A DNA stretch of 13,677 nucleotides from Clostridia bacterium (GTDB lineage Bacteria; Bacillota_A; Clostridia; Lachnospirales; Lachnospiraceae), in NCBI GenBank assembly GCA_012515365.1, contig JAAYYM010000154.1, positions 1 to 13,677 on the forward strand, written 5' to 3'. Below the pieces are notes generated by a model that had not been told where the DNA came from, ran no database searches, and saw only the letters and a list, made by a program, of their open reading frames with translations. A program made the position numbers and the translations under genes. Shown here one piece after another: positions 1-7,816 of this stretch. Numbering within the stretch: position 1 is the first letter of the stretch; every line of letters begins with the position of its first letter.

Positions 1-2
1 AG

Positions 3-644
3 AGTACACTTAACAGGAACATGCCATTGCGGAGTCTGTTATATATCGGACGAGTGTATGAGCAGCTTGTTTCAATTGAAGATCGTTATAAGAGGAAACT
101 TGTAAAACTTCCTACACCTGAGTTTTATACGTTCTATAATGGAATAGATCCTATGCAGGAGCAAACTACACTGAGTTTATCAGATGCTTTTTTTGAACAG
201 GAAGGGATCATCCCGAACATGTTGCAACTCAATGTGCACGTGATCAATATCAAACCGGAACAAGAACATTCTATGCTGGATAAATGCGAGATTATGAAAG
301 AATATGCTTTGTTTATCGAGTGTGTGGAAAAATATAAGAGCAACGGAAGACCAAATGCAATCGAAAGAGCAGTGAAAGAATGCATAGATAAAGGTATTCT
401 CAGTGAATACTTAAAGAGAAAAGGAAGTGAGGTAGTAAATATGCTGATAGCAGAATATGATTATGAAACTGACATTAGAGTACAACGCCAAGAAGAGCGT
501 GAAGATGCCCTCGAGGAAGGAATGGTCCGTATCTGCAAGTCTTTAGGCATTTCAAAGGAGATAACGCAGCAGAAAATTCAGGAAGAACTAGACTTATCAG
601 AAGAGGAAGCTGAGGAAAAAGTGTCGAAGTATTGGAAGGAATGA
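3..644 (+). CDS. Rpn-family PD-(D/E)XK nuclease / transposase-like protein, 3' part only
   Basis: The reading frame is open back to base 3 (S-T-L-N-R-N before the first methionine at 21), so the gene starts outside the window and this is its C-terminal part, about 213 residues. The opening S-T-x-N-x-N-M-P-L-R followed by Y-x-x-R-x-Y-E-x-L, and the later P-x-P-E-F-Y-T-F-Y-N-G block, are typical of the recombination-promoting nuclease (Rpn, PD-(D/E)XK) proteins that occur in many copies in Lachnospiraceae genomes. The segment before this block, which should carry the catalytic aspartate and the (D/E)xK residues, lies off the window or cannot be placed with confidence. The C-terminal third is charged and helical (R-Q-E-E-R-E-D-A-L-E-E-G), as in the family. 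Known Rpn proteins are DNA endonucleases that raise RecA-independent recombination; the role here is inferred. The C-terminus ends normally at TGA 642-644. Confidence 0.72.
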   Translation, partial: STLNRNMPLRSLLYIGRVYEQLVSIEDRYKRKLVKLPTPEFYTFYNGIDPMQEQTTLSLSDAFFEQEGIIPNMLQLNVHVINIKPEQEHSMLDKCEIMKEYALFIECVEKYKSNGRPNAIERAVKECIDKGILSEYLKRKGSEVVNMLIAEYDYETDIRVQRQEEREDALEEGMVRICKSLGISKEITQQKIQEELDLSEEEAEEKVSKYWKE

Positions 645-654
645 CATATGTAAA

Positions 655-683
655 TTGTTTGTTAGAGCATTATGACTTATAAT
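655..683 (+). promoter_or_regulatory. Probable sigma-A promoter upstream of the tandem GNAT gene
   Basis: TTGTTT at 655-660 and a perfect TATAAT at 678-683 are separated by 17 bases. It lies just after the stop of the Rpn gene and about 75 bases before the GNAT start at 758. Seen in sequence only; use as a promoter is inferred. Confidence 0.55.
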
Positions 684-757
684 ATTAAATATGTTATTAC
701 ACAGTCTATTGTGAGGCATTGCCAGAGGTGGATTGTGATATGGGAGGCATAAGGAGA

Positions 758-1875
758 ATGTATCAGTTTAAACTACTAGAGGAGAAACAGGCCGATTTGA
801 TCGTTAAATGGAACGAGGATCAGGATGTAGATTTTTTAATGCAATGGGCAGGACGAGGATTTACCTATCCAATCACGAAGGAACAGATCTTGCAGGATGC
901 GCAAACGTAAGCAGTGCTGTATTTGCTATTATGGATCAGGAGGAAATGATCGGGACAATTGCCATTATGCGAATGAATGAAAAGACCGGGGAAGGATACC
1001 TGGGTCACTTTTTACTAGATCCTCTGAAAAGAGGAAAGGGGCACGGAAGTGCAGTTATGCAGGAATTCGTCAGTTTTTGTTTTGGGGTATTAAAACTTAA
1101 TGGGCTTACACTGCGGGTTTATGATTTTAATAAAAGCGCACTTCGCTGTTATGAGAAAAATGGATTTTGTGAGATCGAAAGAGAAGTTATGGATAATGGT
1201 TGGAATGTCTTGTTGATGCAGTTAATGAAAAAGAAAAAGAACAGTACCGACCAGACAGAGATTACCATTTGTGAGATGAAAGATCTATCAGAATCTGACT
1301 GGTATGAGGCAGAGATGATTACGCAACATGCATTTTGGAATCTGCATGCACCCGGTTGTAATGAACATCTTCTTATCAAAAAGCTGCATGAGAGTGAGGA
1401 CTACATAGAATCCATCAGTAAAGTGGCTAAAATAAACGGCCATGTGGTGGGGTGTATTATTTATTCGCAAGCATATGTGTTAAGTCCGGATGGAATCAAA
1501 CATAAGGTTCTTACATTTGGTCCACTTAGTGTGAAACCAGATGTGCAAAGTCTGGGAATTGGTGCGAAATTATTACGAGCATCCATGAATGCGGCACGTG
1601 CTGAAGGACATTGCGCGATTATCATCTTTGGAGAGCCAGGGTACTATCCACGCTTTGGATTTAAAACCTGCGACCATTACGGAATTACTACTCCGGATGG
1701 TAAAAATTTTGATGCCCTCATGGGATATGAATTAAATCCGGATGGACTTAAAAATGTAAAGGGAAAATTCTACGAATCAAACGTATTTGAAAAGCTGCCG
1801 GACGAAAAAACGGAGACCTTCAGTGAGCAGTTCCCTACATTGGTCAGATATCATCTGCCGGGACAGTGGAGCTAG
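758..1875 (+). pseudogene. Tandem GNAT-GNAT acetyltransferase with a single frameshift
   Basis: The first GNAT domain starts at ATG 758 (GGGAGG at 742-747). Its frame closes at TAA 908-910, but the rest of the domain continues without a gap in the next frame (from about codon 904) to 1875. Restoring one A in the AAA run at 903-905 joins the two halves as Q-N-V-S-S-A-V-F-A. The joined first domain has the acetyl-CoA loop R-G-K-G-H-G and the Y-E-K-N-G-F end motif of GNAT enzymes. After a lysine-rich linker a second, YhbS-like GNAT domain follows (G-P-L-S-V-K-P, then Q-S-L-G-I-G-A-K-L-L, then Y-Y-P-R-F-G-F), ending with a normal TAG. GNAT enzymes move an acetyl group from acetyl-CoA to an amine; no substrate can be assigned. 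The second domain alone could still be made from an internal start. A sequencing error at 903-905 is the main alternative to true decay. Confidence 0.7.
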
Positions 1876-1888
1876 AAGGGAGAAACAG

Positions 1889-2144
1889 GTGAGTACAGAA
1901 TTGATTGATAATATAGAACAATTACATACAACAGAGCTTGGAGTTGAGCGAATCAAGAAAAACCTGTCACTGGGGACGGTGGATGTTGTAAAATGGTGTA
2001 AGGATAGGATTATGGAACCTGATACTATTATCGGCAAAAAAAGGAAAAAACTGGTATGCTACGACACAGACCTGCGTGTTTACTGTGAATGCCTATAATT
2101 ACTGCATCATAACAGCACATAAAAACAAGATTATTACAAATTAG
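1889..2144 (+). pseudogene. DUF3781 protein gene with a one-base frameshift
   Basis: The likely start is GTG 1889, with AAGGGA 7 bases upstream, 13 bases after the stop of the GNAT gene. The product begins V-S-T-E-L-I-D-N-I-E-Q-L-H-T-T-E-L-G and carries D-V-V-K-W-C-K, which match my memory of the small DUF3781 family (function unknown, about 80 residues). After the A7 run at 2036-2042 the frame yields a non-homologous tail and stops at 2098. Removing one A restores K-N-W-Y and then F-T-V-N-A-Y-N-Y-C-I-I-T-A-H-K, the expected family C-terminus, with a stop at 2142-2144. So the gene appears intact except for a 6-to-7 A slip. Either true inactivation or a homopolymer sequencing error would give this picture. 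A truncated 69-residue protein could be made from the present frame. Confidence 0.68.
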
Positions 2145-2167
2145 ATTAAGAAAAAGGAACGGTAGAA

Positions 2168-2564
2168 ATGACACAATTGTTTGATGAGTTTCCATTCTTG
2201 GAAAATGAAATGATTATAATAAAAAAATGTCAGAGGATGATGTGGATGCATTAATGGAGATTACAAATAGCGATCAAGTTTATCGGTATATTCCTCCTTT
2301 TCTTTTTAAGAAGAATAGAAGTACTTTGATCAATGCAATTAAAAATCTTGGTGGTCGTGATTTTGAAAAGAAAAAGATGATTATTGCAGGTGTTTATCTG
2401 AAAGAAGCACCAGATCAACTGATCGGTTTGGCAGAAATATTTATTCTGCAAAAGCATTGTTAAGCAGTGGTTTTCAGAAAGAAGACTACTTGGTACAGGA
2501 AAAAAACTGGGGTGGTCAGGAAGTAGTAGAAGTAGAGGTTTATACATATCAATCTATGGAATAA
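2168..2564 (+). pseudogene. GNAT acetyltransferase remnant with frameshift and internal deletion
   Basis: Start ATG 2168 has AAGGAA 8 bases upstream and gives M-T-Q-L-F-D-E-F-P-F-L-E-N-E-M. The frame is lost in the A-run at 2221-2227; the neighbouring frame then continues as M-S-E-D-D-V-D-A-L-M-E-I-T and runs to G-L-A-E-I-F near 2442. A third frame picks up at once with Y-S-A-K-A-L-L-S-S-G-F and N-W-G-G-Q-E-V-V-E-V, ending at TAA 2562-2564. These are the N-terminal third and the C-terminal end of one GNAT family protein. The central part, which should hold the acetyl-CoA binding loop, is missing, about 45 residues by comparison with family architecture. All three frames are therefore needed, and the gene cannot make an active enzyme. 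Unlike the two broken genes upstream, a simple sequencing error cannot explain the missing core. Confidence 0.72.
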
Positions 2565-2691
2565 ATAGATATGTATGTAGATAGATGTTTTCATAAATGA
2601 ATCTCATATCGTTTTCAGACTAATTTAAGGTTTCTGATTCATAATGTTCAAGGATATCATACAAGATGAACTTTGAATGGAGGAAATGAAA

Positions 2692-4215
2692 ATGGAGTCT
2701 GAAGATCTGGTAGAAGTGGTGCTAGAGCCACCGGTTGTAAGAAGAGATACTGCAGACAAAGCAAATACGACACTCAAGAGAGTTTTCAAGAAAATCAGAA
2801 TACCTCTTATTCTCGTTATCATTGCTTTAGTCGGTTTGTTTCTCTTTTTTAATGATCAAAAAAAACAGCGAGCAGAAGCAGCCATGAGAGCAGCGGTGCA
2901 GATAGAGACCGTAAACATTGAAAAACAGGATCTGACATCAAGCATCACAACAACAGGAAACGTGCAAAGCATGGAGAGCCGTGTGGTCAAATCAACACTT
3001 ACAAAGACGGAACTTTCCCAAGTGAATGTCGAGGTTGGCGATACAGTATCGGCGGGACAAATTATTGCGATTTTTAAAGACGATGATATAAAAACAGAGA
3101 TCGAGCGTGTACAGGAGAAAATCAATGTCAGCGTACAGACGGAAGCAATTGAATCTCAGGCGACAGATCGTGAATATGTTTATACATATGGAACACAGGC
3201 GGTGTCATTGGAAGACGCGCAGATTAAGGTCGATAATGCACTTAAGGATCTCTATGATGCATGCGACGGATACGGAAAAGCAAAGCGTAGTCTGCAGGCA
3301 GCAAAAGATGAGGGACAAAAACAAGAAGATATCGAAAAGCTTGAAACAGCTGTGAATACAGCATATCAGAATGAAGTAAAAGCGCAGACCGCATATGATG
3401 AAGCACTTCGTGCACAGGCAGAAACAATCAGAAGTGCTAATAATACATTGTCAAGTACCAATGAAAATTATCAGAAATCTGCATTAACCAAGGGTGACTC
3501 TACCGAGGAATTAAAACAACAGCTGGAAGATCTGCAGACGAGTCTTAGCAATTGTATCGTGACTGCTCCGATCGGCGGCGTAATCACATCATTGATTGTG
3601 AAGTCGGGAGATACTTATGTGGATGGTGAGATCATGACCATTCAAAATTGTGAGAACTATACGATTTCGGCACAGGTTGATGAATACGATATCAGCGAAT
3701 TAAAGGAAGGCATGCAGGTTGTTATTAAAACAGACGCAACAAGAGAGGATGAACTTGAAGGAGTTGTGTCCTTTATTTCACCGACAGCAACTGCAACAAC
3801 CGGAACCAGCACTGATGCGACTTACGAAGTGACAATTGATATTCTTACAAAGGATGATAGATTAAAACTTGGTATGACAGCCAAACTTAACATCATTGTC
3901 GATGAGATAAAAGGTGTACTGACAGTCCCATATGATGCGATTTCAACGAATGAAAATGGGGAATCATATGTGACCGTGATGAATCAAACAAATCAGCCTA
4001 ACCAAATGACGCAGCAGATTCCTGTGGAAATCGGAATGGAAAGTGATTATTATACACAGATTATCAGTGACAAATTGTCAGAAGGCATGAAGGTGGTAAT
4101 CCCTTCTGCGACAGATACATCGGAAACACAAAAAAACTCCGAGACCATGATGTTTAATATGGGCGGCGGACCAGGAGGCGGTGGCGGCGCACCAGGAGGA
4201 GGCCGGCCACAATGA
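2692..4215 (+). CDS. Membrane-fusion/adaptor subunit of a YknXYZ (MacAB)-type ABC exporter
   Basis: The start is taken as ATG 2692 because GGAGG at 2679-2683 lies 8 bases upstream; in-frame ATGs at 2677 and 2686 overlap or crowd that site. The 507-residue product has a short cytoplasmic N-terminus, one membrane segment at about 37-53, and an extracellular HlyD/MacA-like body. Half-lipoyl motifs flank a long coiled coil: V-N-V-E-V-G-D-T-V-S-A-G-Q near residue 110, and T-A-P-I-G-G-V-I-T with V-K-S-G-D near 295-310. Beta-barrel regions follow (Y-E-V-T-I-D-I, L-K-L-G-M-T-A). The protein ends in a glycine/proline-rich tail with repeated G-G-G. In Bacillus, YknX works with YknY and YknZ in protection against a killing peptide; MacA does similar work with MacB. 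The substrate here is unknown. The stop overlaps the next start (ATGA). Confidence 0.9.
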   Translation: MESEDLVEVVLEPPVVRRDTADKANTTLKRVFKKIRIPLILVIIALVGLFLFFNDQKKQRAEAAMRAAVQIETVNIEKQDLTSSITTTGNVQSMESRVVKSTLTKTELSQVNVEVGDTVSAGQIIAIFKDDDIKTEIERVQEKINVSVQTEAIESQATDREYVYTYGTQAVSLEDAQIKVDNALKDLYDACDGYGKAKRSLQAAKDEGQKQEDIEKLETAVNTAYQNEVKAQTAYDEALRAQAETIRSANNTLSSTNENYQKSALTKGDSTEELKQQLEDLQTSLSNCIVTAPIGGVITSLIVKSGDTYVDGEIMTIQNCENYTISAQVDEYDISELKEGMQVVIKTDATREDELEGVVSFISPTATATTGTSTDATYEVTIDILTKDDRLKLGMTAKLNIIVDEIKGVLTVPYDAISTNENGESYVTVMNQTNQPNQMTQQIPVEIGMESDYYTQIISDKLSEGMKVVIPSATDTSETQKNSETMMFNMGGGPGGGGGAPGGGRPQ

Positions 4216-4928
4216 GTGAAAACAGAATCATAGAAATGAATCAAATTGTGAAGCGATTTTTTGTGGGACAGCCAAATGAATTGGAAGTACTGCATGGACT
4301 GGATTTACATGTAGATCAAGGTGAATTTGTGTCGATTGTAGGAGCCTCAGGTTCCGGTAAATCCACACTGATGAACATCATAGGAGCGCTTGACCGACCG
4401 ACCGAAGGGGATTATGTGCTGGACGGTGTCCGTGTGTTTGAAGCAAAGGATAGAGAGGTTTCCAAAATCAGAAATCAGAAGATCGGTTTCGTCTTACAGA
4501 CCTATAATTTGGTGGCAAGAACCTCTGCACTCAAAAATGTTGAGCTGCCAATGCTATATGCAGGAGTCGGACGTAAAGAACGAAGCAAACGGGCAATGGA
4601 ACTTCTAGATATCGTAGAAATGCGAGAAAGAGCTACTCACAGACCAGATGAATTATCAGGTGGACAGAAACAAAGAATAGCGATAGCCAGAGCTATGGCA
4701 AATGATCCGGCTATTATTCTGGCTGATGAGCCAACAGGCGCATTGGATTCAAAAACAGGCCGTCTGATCATGGATATTTTTCATCGATTAAATAAAGAAC
4801 AGGGAAAAACGATTATTTTGATTACACACTCCATGGAACTGGCAGAAGAAACCGGACGTATCATTACAATTAAGGATGGAATGATCACCGGAAGCCGGGA
4901 AGGAGGCAGATTGCATGCTGTTTCTTGA
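4212..4928 (+). CDS. ABC transporter ATP-binding protein, MacB/LolD/YknY type
   Basis: This 238-residue nucleotide-binding subunit should power the exporter encoded on both sides. All the motifs are present: Walker A G-A-S-G-S-G-K-S-T at 44-52, Q-loop glutamine 96 (V-L-Q-T-Y-N-L), signature L-S-G-G-Q-K-Q at 148-154, Walker B I-I-L-A-D-E at 168-173 followed by P-T-G-A-L-D, and the switch histidine 206 (T-H-S). The length and the D-E-P-T-G-A-L-D sequence are usual for the MacB/LolD group. The start ATG overlaps the upstream adaptor stop by 4 bases and the end overlaps the permease gene by 14 bases, so translation of the three is probably coupled. No residue needed for ATP hydrolysis is missing. 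Confidence 0.95.
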   Translation: MSENRIIEMNQIVKRFFVGQPNELEVLHGLDLHVDQGEFVSIVGASGSGKSTLMNIIGALDRPTEGDYVLDGVRVFEAKDREVSKIRNQKIGFVLQTYNLVARTSALKNVELPMLYAGVGRKERSKRAMELLDIVEMRERATHRPDELSGGQKQRIAIARAMANDPAIILADEPTGALDSKTGRLIMDIFHRLNKEQGKTIILITHSMELAEETGRIITIKDGMITGSREGGRLHAVS

Positions 4929-6204
4929 AAATATACTGCTTGCTCTTACAGGATTACTGGCAAATAAAATGCGCGCATTACTGACGATGCTTGGAATCAT
5001 TATCGGAATAGGATCGGTCATTGCCATCGTGACAGTTGGCAACTCCCTGACAAGTTCGATTACATCTTCCATGGAATCCATGGGAGCAAATAATGTGACG
5101 GTTGGATTACAGCAGAAGTCAACAGAAACAGAAACCACGGAAAGTGGAATGACTTTTAGAGGTCCGGAACGTCAAAAACAGCCATCTGAATCAGATTATT
5201 TCACGGACGAAATGTTAGAGGATCTAAAAACGAAATTTCCAGAGGAAGTGAATGACTTCTCAATTGAGACTTCTCTTGGGTCGGGTCAGGTGAGTGATGG
5301 TGATTTATATGCAAATGTCAGTGTGAGTGGCGTAAACGAAGGCTATTTTATAGCAAATGAGCTGACTATGCTAAAGGGAAACATACTCTCCAAAAAAGCA
5401 CAGGAGGGTGGAAAAGGGGTTGCGCTGGTTTCTGATAAATTTGTAAATAATCTATATGATGGTGATGCAGAAAAGGCAATTGGAAAAACTATCGAAGTAG
5501 ATATCGGAAGTGATTTTTATCAGTTCACGATTGTCGGGGTATATGAATATAGTAATACTGCTGCAGGATTCAGTTCGACGTCAGAAGAAGATATTTCGAC
5601 TACTATGTATGTGCCGATCAGAAATATACAGCAAAAACTGCATTCGACCGCCGGTTATTCTCAATTTACAGTAGTAGTAAATACAGGGACAGATACCGAG
5701 ACATTCATTAGCGATATGCAGCATTTTTTTGAAAAATATTATCGCAATAATGATGAGTTTGAGGTGAGTGCATTCAGCATGGAATCTGTGATATCTTCTT
5801 ATACCGATATGCTTTCTACGGTTTCGGTTGCCATTTCATTTATTGCAGGTATCTCCTTACTGGTTGGCGGCATTGGAGTTATGAACATTATGCTTGTCTC
5901 GATTTCAGAACGTACAAAGGAGATTGGAACAAGGAAGGCATTGGGAGCTACAAATGGATCCATCAGACTTCAGTTTATCGTTGAGGCAATGGTTATTTGC
6001 CTGATCGGAGGGATCATCGGAATTCTGGTAGGCATTATCGGTGGATCAATCGCAGCCGATGCACTTGGCTATTCAGCAAGTCCATCAATCTTAAGTATCA
6101 TTGTTTCGCTTGTATTTTCTTTAACAATTGGTGTGTTTTTTGGTTATTATCCTGCAAATAAAGCTGCGAAAATGAACCCGATTGATGCACTCAGATATGA
6201 ATAG
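4915..6204 (+). CDS. ABC exporter permease, MacB/FtsX type (YknZ-like)
   Basis: The 429-residue membrane subunit starts at ATG 4915, with AGGAGG at 4901-4906 eight bases upstream, inside the end of the ATPase gene. It has the MacB layout: one N-terminal membrane segment (about 21-43, with L-G-I-I-I-G-I-G-S-V-I-A-I), a large extracellular MacB-core domain (about 45-290), and three C-terminal membrane segments forming the FtsX domain. Between the second and third segments lies E-R-T-K-E-I-G-T-R-K-A-L-G-A, the coupling-helix motif of this family. The last residues, N-P-I-D-A-L-R-Y-E, are the classical end of these permeases. With the adaptor and ATPase it should form a mechanotransmission-type exporter at the cell surface. 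The cargo could be an antimicrobial peptide, a lipid or a toxin; the window gives no direct clue. Confidence 0.93.
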   Translation: MLFLENILLALTGLLANKMRALLTMLGIIIGIGSVIAIVTVGNSLTSSITSSMESMGANNVTVGLQQKSTETETTESGMTFRGPERQKQPSESDYFTDEMLEDLKTKFPEEVNDFSIETSLGSGQVSDGDLYANVSVSGVNEGYFIANELTMLKGNILSKKAQEGGKGVALVSDKFVNNLYDGDAEKAIGKTIEVDIGSDFYQFTIVGVYEYSNTAAGFSSTSEEDISTTMYVPIRNIQQKLHSTAGYSQFTVVVNTGTDTETFISDMQHFFEKYYRNNDEFEVSAFSMESVISSYTDMLSTVSVAISFIAGISLLVGGIGVMNIMLVSISERTKEIGTRKALGATNGSIRLQFIVEAMVICLIGGIIGILVGIIGGSIAADALGYSASPSILSIIVSLVFSLTIGVFFGYYPANKAAKMNPIDALRYE

Positions 6205-6215
6205 AACATATACTT

Positions 6216-6259
6216 AGATACGAAGATAAAAAATACGCAGATACAAAGATAAAAAATAT
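6216..6259 (+). repeat. Imperfect 23-base tandem duplication after the exporter operon
   Basis: Two copies of a 23-base unit (AGATACGAAGATAAAAAATA at its start) lie head to tail, at 6216-6238 and 6239-6259; the second copy is two bases short and differs at a few positions. It lies between the permease stop and the promoter of the next gene. No hairpin terminator is visible here. Probably a local replication-slippage product. Confidence 0.6.
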
Positions 6260-6261
6260 AG

Positions 6262-6290
6262 TTGGCAGATTTGAAAATAAACGATATATT
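6262..6290 (+). promoter_or_regulatory. Probable sigma-A promoter for the zinc-ribbon protein gene
   Basis: TTGGCA at 6262-6267 and TATATT at 6285-6290 are separated by 17 bases, giving a predicted start of transcription near 6297 and a leader of about 50 bases before ATG 6351. This suggests the downstream gene is transcribed separately from the exporter operon. Confidence 0.55.
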
Positions 6291-6350
6291 AATAGATAGA
6301 GAGATTGATATGTCGTTTGTTTTTCGTTCAAATATGAGGAGGATGATAGA

Positions 6351-7688
6351 ATGTTTTGTACAAAGTGTGGCGCGAAATTAGAGGAACATCAGAAATTCTG
6401 TACGAAATGTGGAGCTGAACGGGCACAGATCGAGCCGATCGTCAATAATATGCCTGAGTCGGAAAAAGAAGTAACACCGAAAAAAAAGAAATCCAAGACC
6501 CCATTATTTGTGATATTGGGCGTATTGTCTGCGGTAGTTATAATTGGAGTTTTTGCATGGCTGATCCTATCAAAAAGAGTGGGAATTCCTTTCTTTTCAC
6601 AAAATAAAGTCAGCTATGAAAATTGTGAAAAACAATTTCCGGTTGGCCTTGACCCTAAAGTATGGGGAATGAATAAAGTGGATTTTGAAGATTATACAGG
6701 TCTGACACTTGAGGATAAAGAAGAGAGATCGGATGGGCTGTTTTACTATTTTAAGGCACAAACAGAGAATGGTGATTGCAAGGGTGGTTTGTTCATCGAT
6801 CAGGAATTTGGAGTTTCATATTTGTATGTCGAATATTTCAGTAAAAAAGGTGAAACGATAGATGCTGATAAGGAGAAAATGGAGGACTGGCTTTCTGAAT
6901 CATTTAAGGAGACAGCAGAAAATGAATATCCAATAGATGAAAAAAGCTATGCTGATTCAAATCAACTTGCTATTATTGATAGTATCGGACCGACTGCAGA
7001 CGGAGATCGGGAACAGATGATTCTTACGTGCTATAGTATGAAAACATTGAACATATTTGAAAAGGATGGACTGAGTGCGGCAGATGCATATACGAAGCTG
7101 GATGAACGTATGAAACCTGAAAAAATCAAAGAAGAAACGCCAGAGGATACTTTGGCAAATGAGGATGATGCTCCTGCAAAACCAGTTTCTGGAGAGGACG
7201 TAGAGGCTTCAGCTGACCAGACAAGCGTAGATCCTTTTCAAGAAGATAAAGAACAACCAACGCAAAGAAAAGAATGGCCGGTATGGAATCTGGATATTGA
7301 TCGTGAGGTTGAATATACGCATTCCATGTATCAGGACATTATGAGTAATCTGGATCATTATGAATATCATGATTTTGGTGATTATTATTGTTATGTGACA
7401 AATGGTGTTCCTGTTGTGATTGTAGTAAAGGAAGGCTATAACGATATCGGCTATGAGAGAGAATATATAGGAATGGATATTTTCTATGTCACATTATCAA
7501 AGAAACTGGTCAATTCTTATGAATTTTTCTTTGCAGATCATCAATTGTATCGTTGTATCGATTATAAGAATAATTCCACGCATATTTATGCGGATGAAGA
7601 ATGGGAAACTTATGAGGAAATGTCTAGACAGCTGATTACAGAGCGAGCTGCATTAGCGGAAGACATTAAGAACAGACTGAAAAAGTGA
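6351..7688 (+). CDS. Zinc-ribbon membrane protein of unknown function
   Basis: This 445-residue protein starts at ATG 6351 behind AGGAGG (6337-6342). Residues 2-22 form a minimal zinc ribbon with two Cys-x-x-Cys pairs (C3, C6, C17, C20). A lysine-rich stretch comes next, then one membrane segment at about 51-73. The rest (about 370 residues) should lie outside the cell. It has two soluble parts separated by an acidic, low-complexity linker (about 250-310, rich in E, D, P and A): a first part around residues 85-245 and a second, tyrosine-rich part around 310-440. I do not recognise either extracellular part. The layout of N-terminal zinc ribbon, one membrane helix and a variable outer domain is common in Firmicutes. 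The zinc ribbon would sit in the cytoplasm and might mediate protein contacts. There is no catalytic motif I can name. Confidence 0.8.
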   Translation: MFCTKCGAKLEEHQKFCTKCGAERAQIEPIVNNMPESEKEVTPKKKKSKTPLFVILGVLSAVVIIGVFAWLILSKRVGIPFFSQNKVSYENCEKQFPVGLDPKVWGMNKVDFEDYTGLTLEDKEERSDGLFYYFKAQTENGDCKGGLFIDQEFGVSYLYVEYFSKKGETIDADKEKMEDWLSESFKETAENEYPIDEKSYADSNQLAIIDSIGPTADGDREQMILTCYSMKTLNIFEKDGLSAADAYTKLDERMKPEKIKEETPEDTLANEDDAPAKPVSGEDVEASADQTSVDPFQEDKEQPTQRKEWPVWNLDIDREVEYTHSMYQDIMSNLDHYEYHDFGDYYCYVTNGVPVVIVVKEGYNDIGYEREYIGMDIFYVTLSKKLVNSYEFFFADHQLYRCIDYKNNSTHIYADEEWETYEEMSRQLITERAALAEDIKNRLKK

Positions 7689-7756
7689 TTTGAAAAAAAT
7701 ACAGTTTATCTGAATTAACAGAAAATTAAAGTTAAAAATAAAAGTGTAATTTGATA

Positions 7757-7785
7757 TTGAAAAGTGGAAAAATGTGTGATATAGT
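7757..7785 (+). promoter_or_regulatory. Strong extended -10 promoter for secG
   Basis: TTGAAA at 7757-7762 and TATAGT at 7780-7785 are separated by 17 bases, and a TG one base upstream of the -10 (7777-7778) makes an extended -10 element. The predicted transcript would start near 7792, about 25 bases before the secG start. It is likely the main promoter of the secG-rnr-smpB block. Confidence 0.7.
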
Positions 7786-7816
7786 AGTTAATGCGTGATA
7801 TTTAGGAGGTGTGATA

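Noticed and set aside
719..757. Earlier TTG start for the first GNAT gene
   Set aside because: ATG 758 has a good ribosome-binding site and matches where GNAT domains begin; the extra residues add nothing recognisable.
890..915. Programmed frameshift joining the two halves of the first GNAT domain
   Set aside because: The site (GCGCAAACGTAA) has no standard slippery heptamer, and I see no obvious downstream stem. A one-base loss in the AAA run explains it more simply.
1777..2037. Open frame on the minus strand over the GNAT/DUF3781 junction
   Set aside because: It has no family similarity I can see, and it lies opposite two genes with clear homology in the other direction.
4050..4295. Open frame on the minus strand with a proline run
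   Set aside because: The proline run is the antisense reading of the glycine-rich tail of the adaptor gene.
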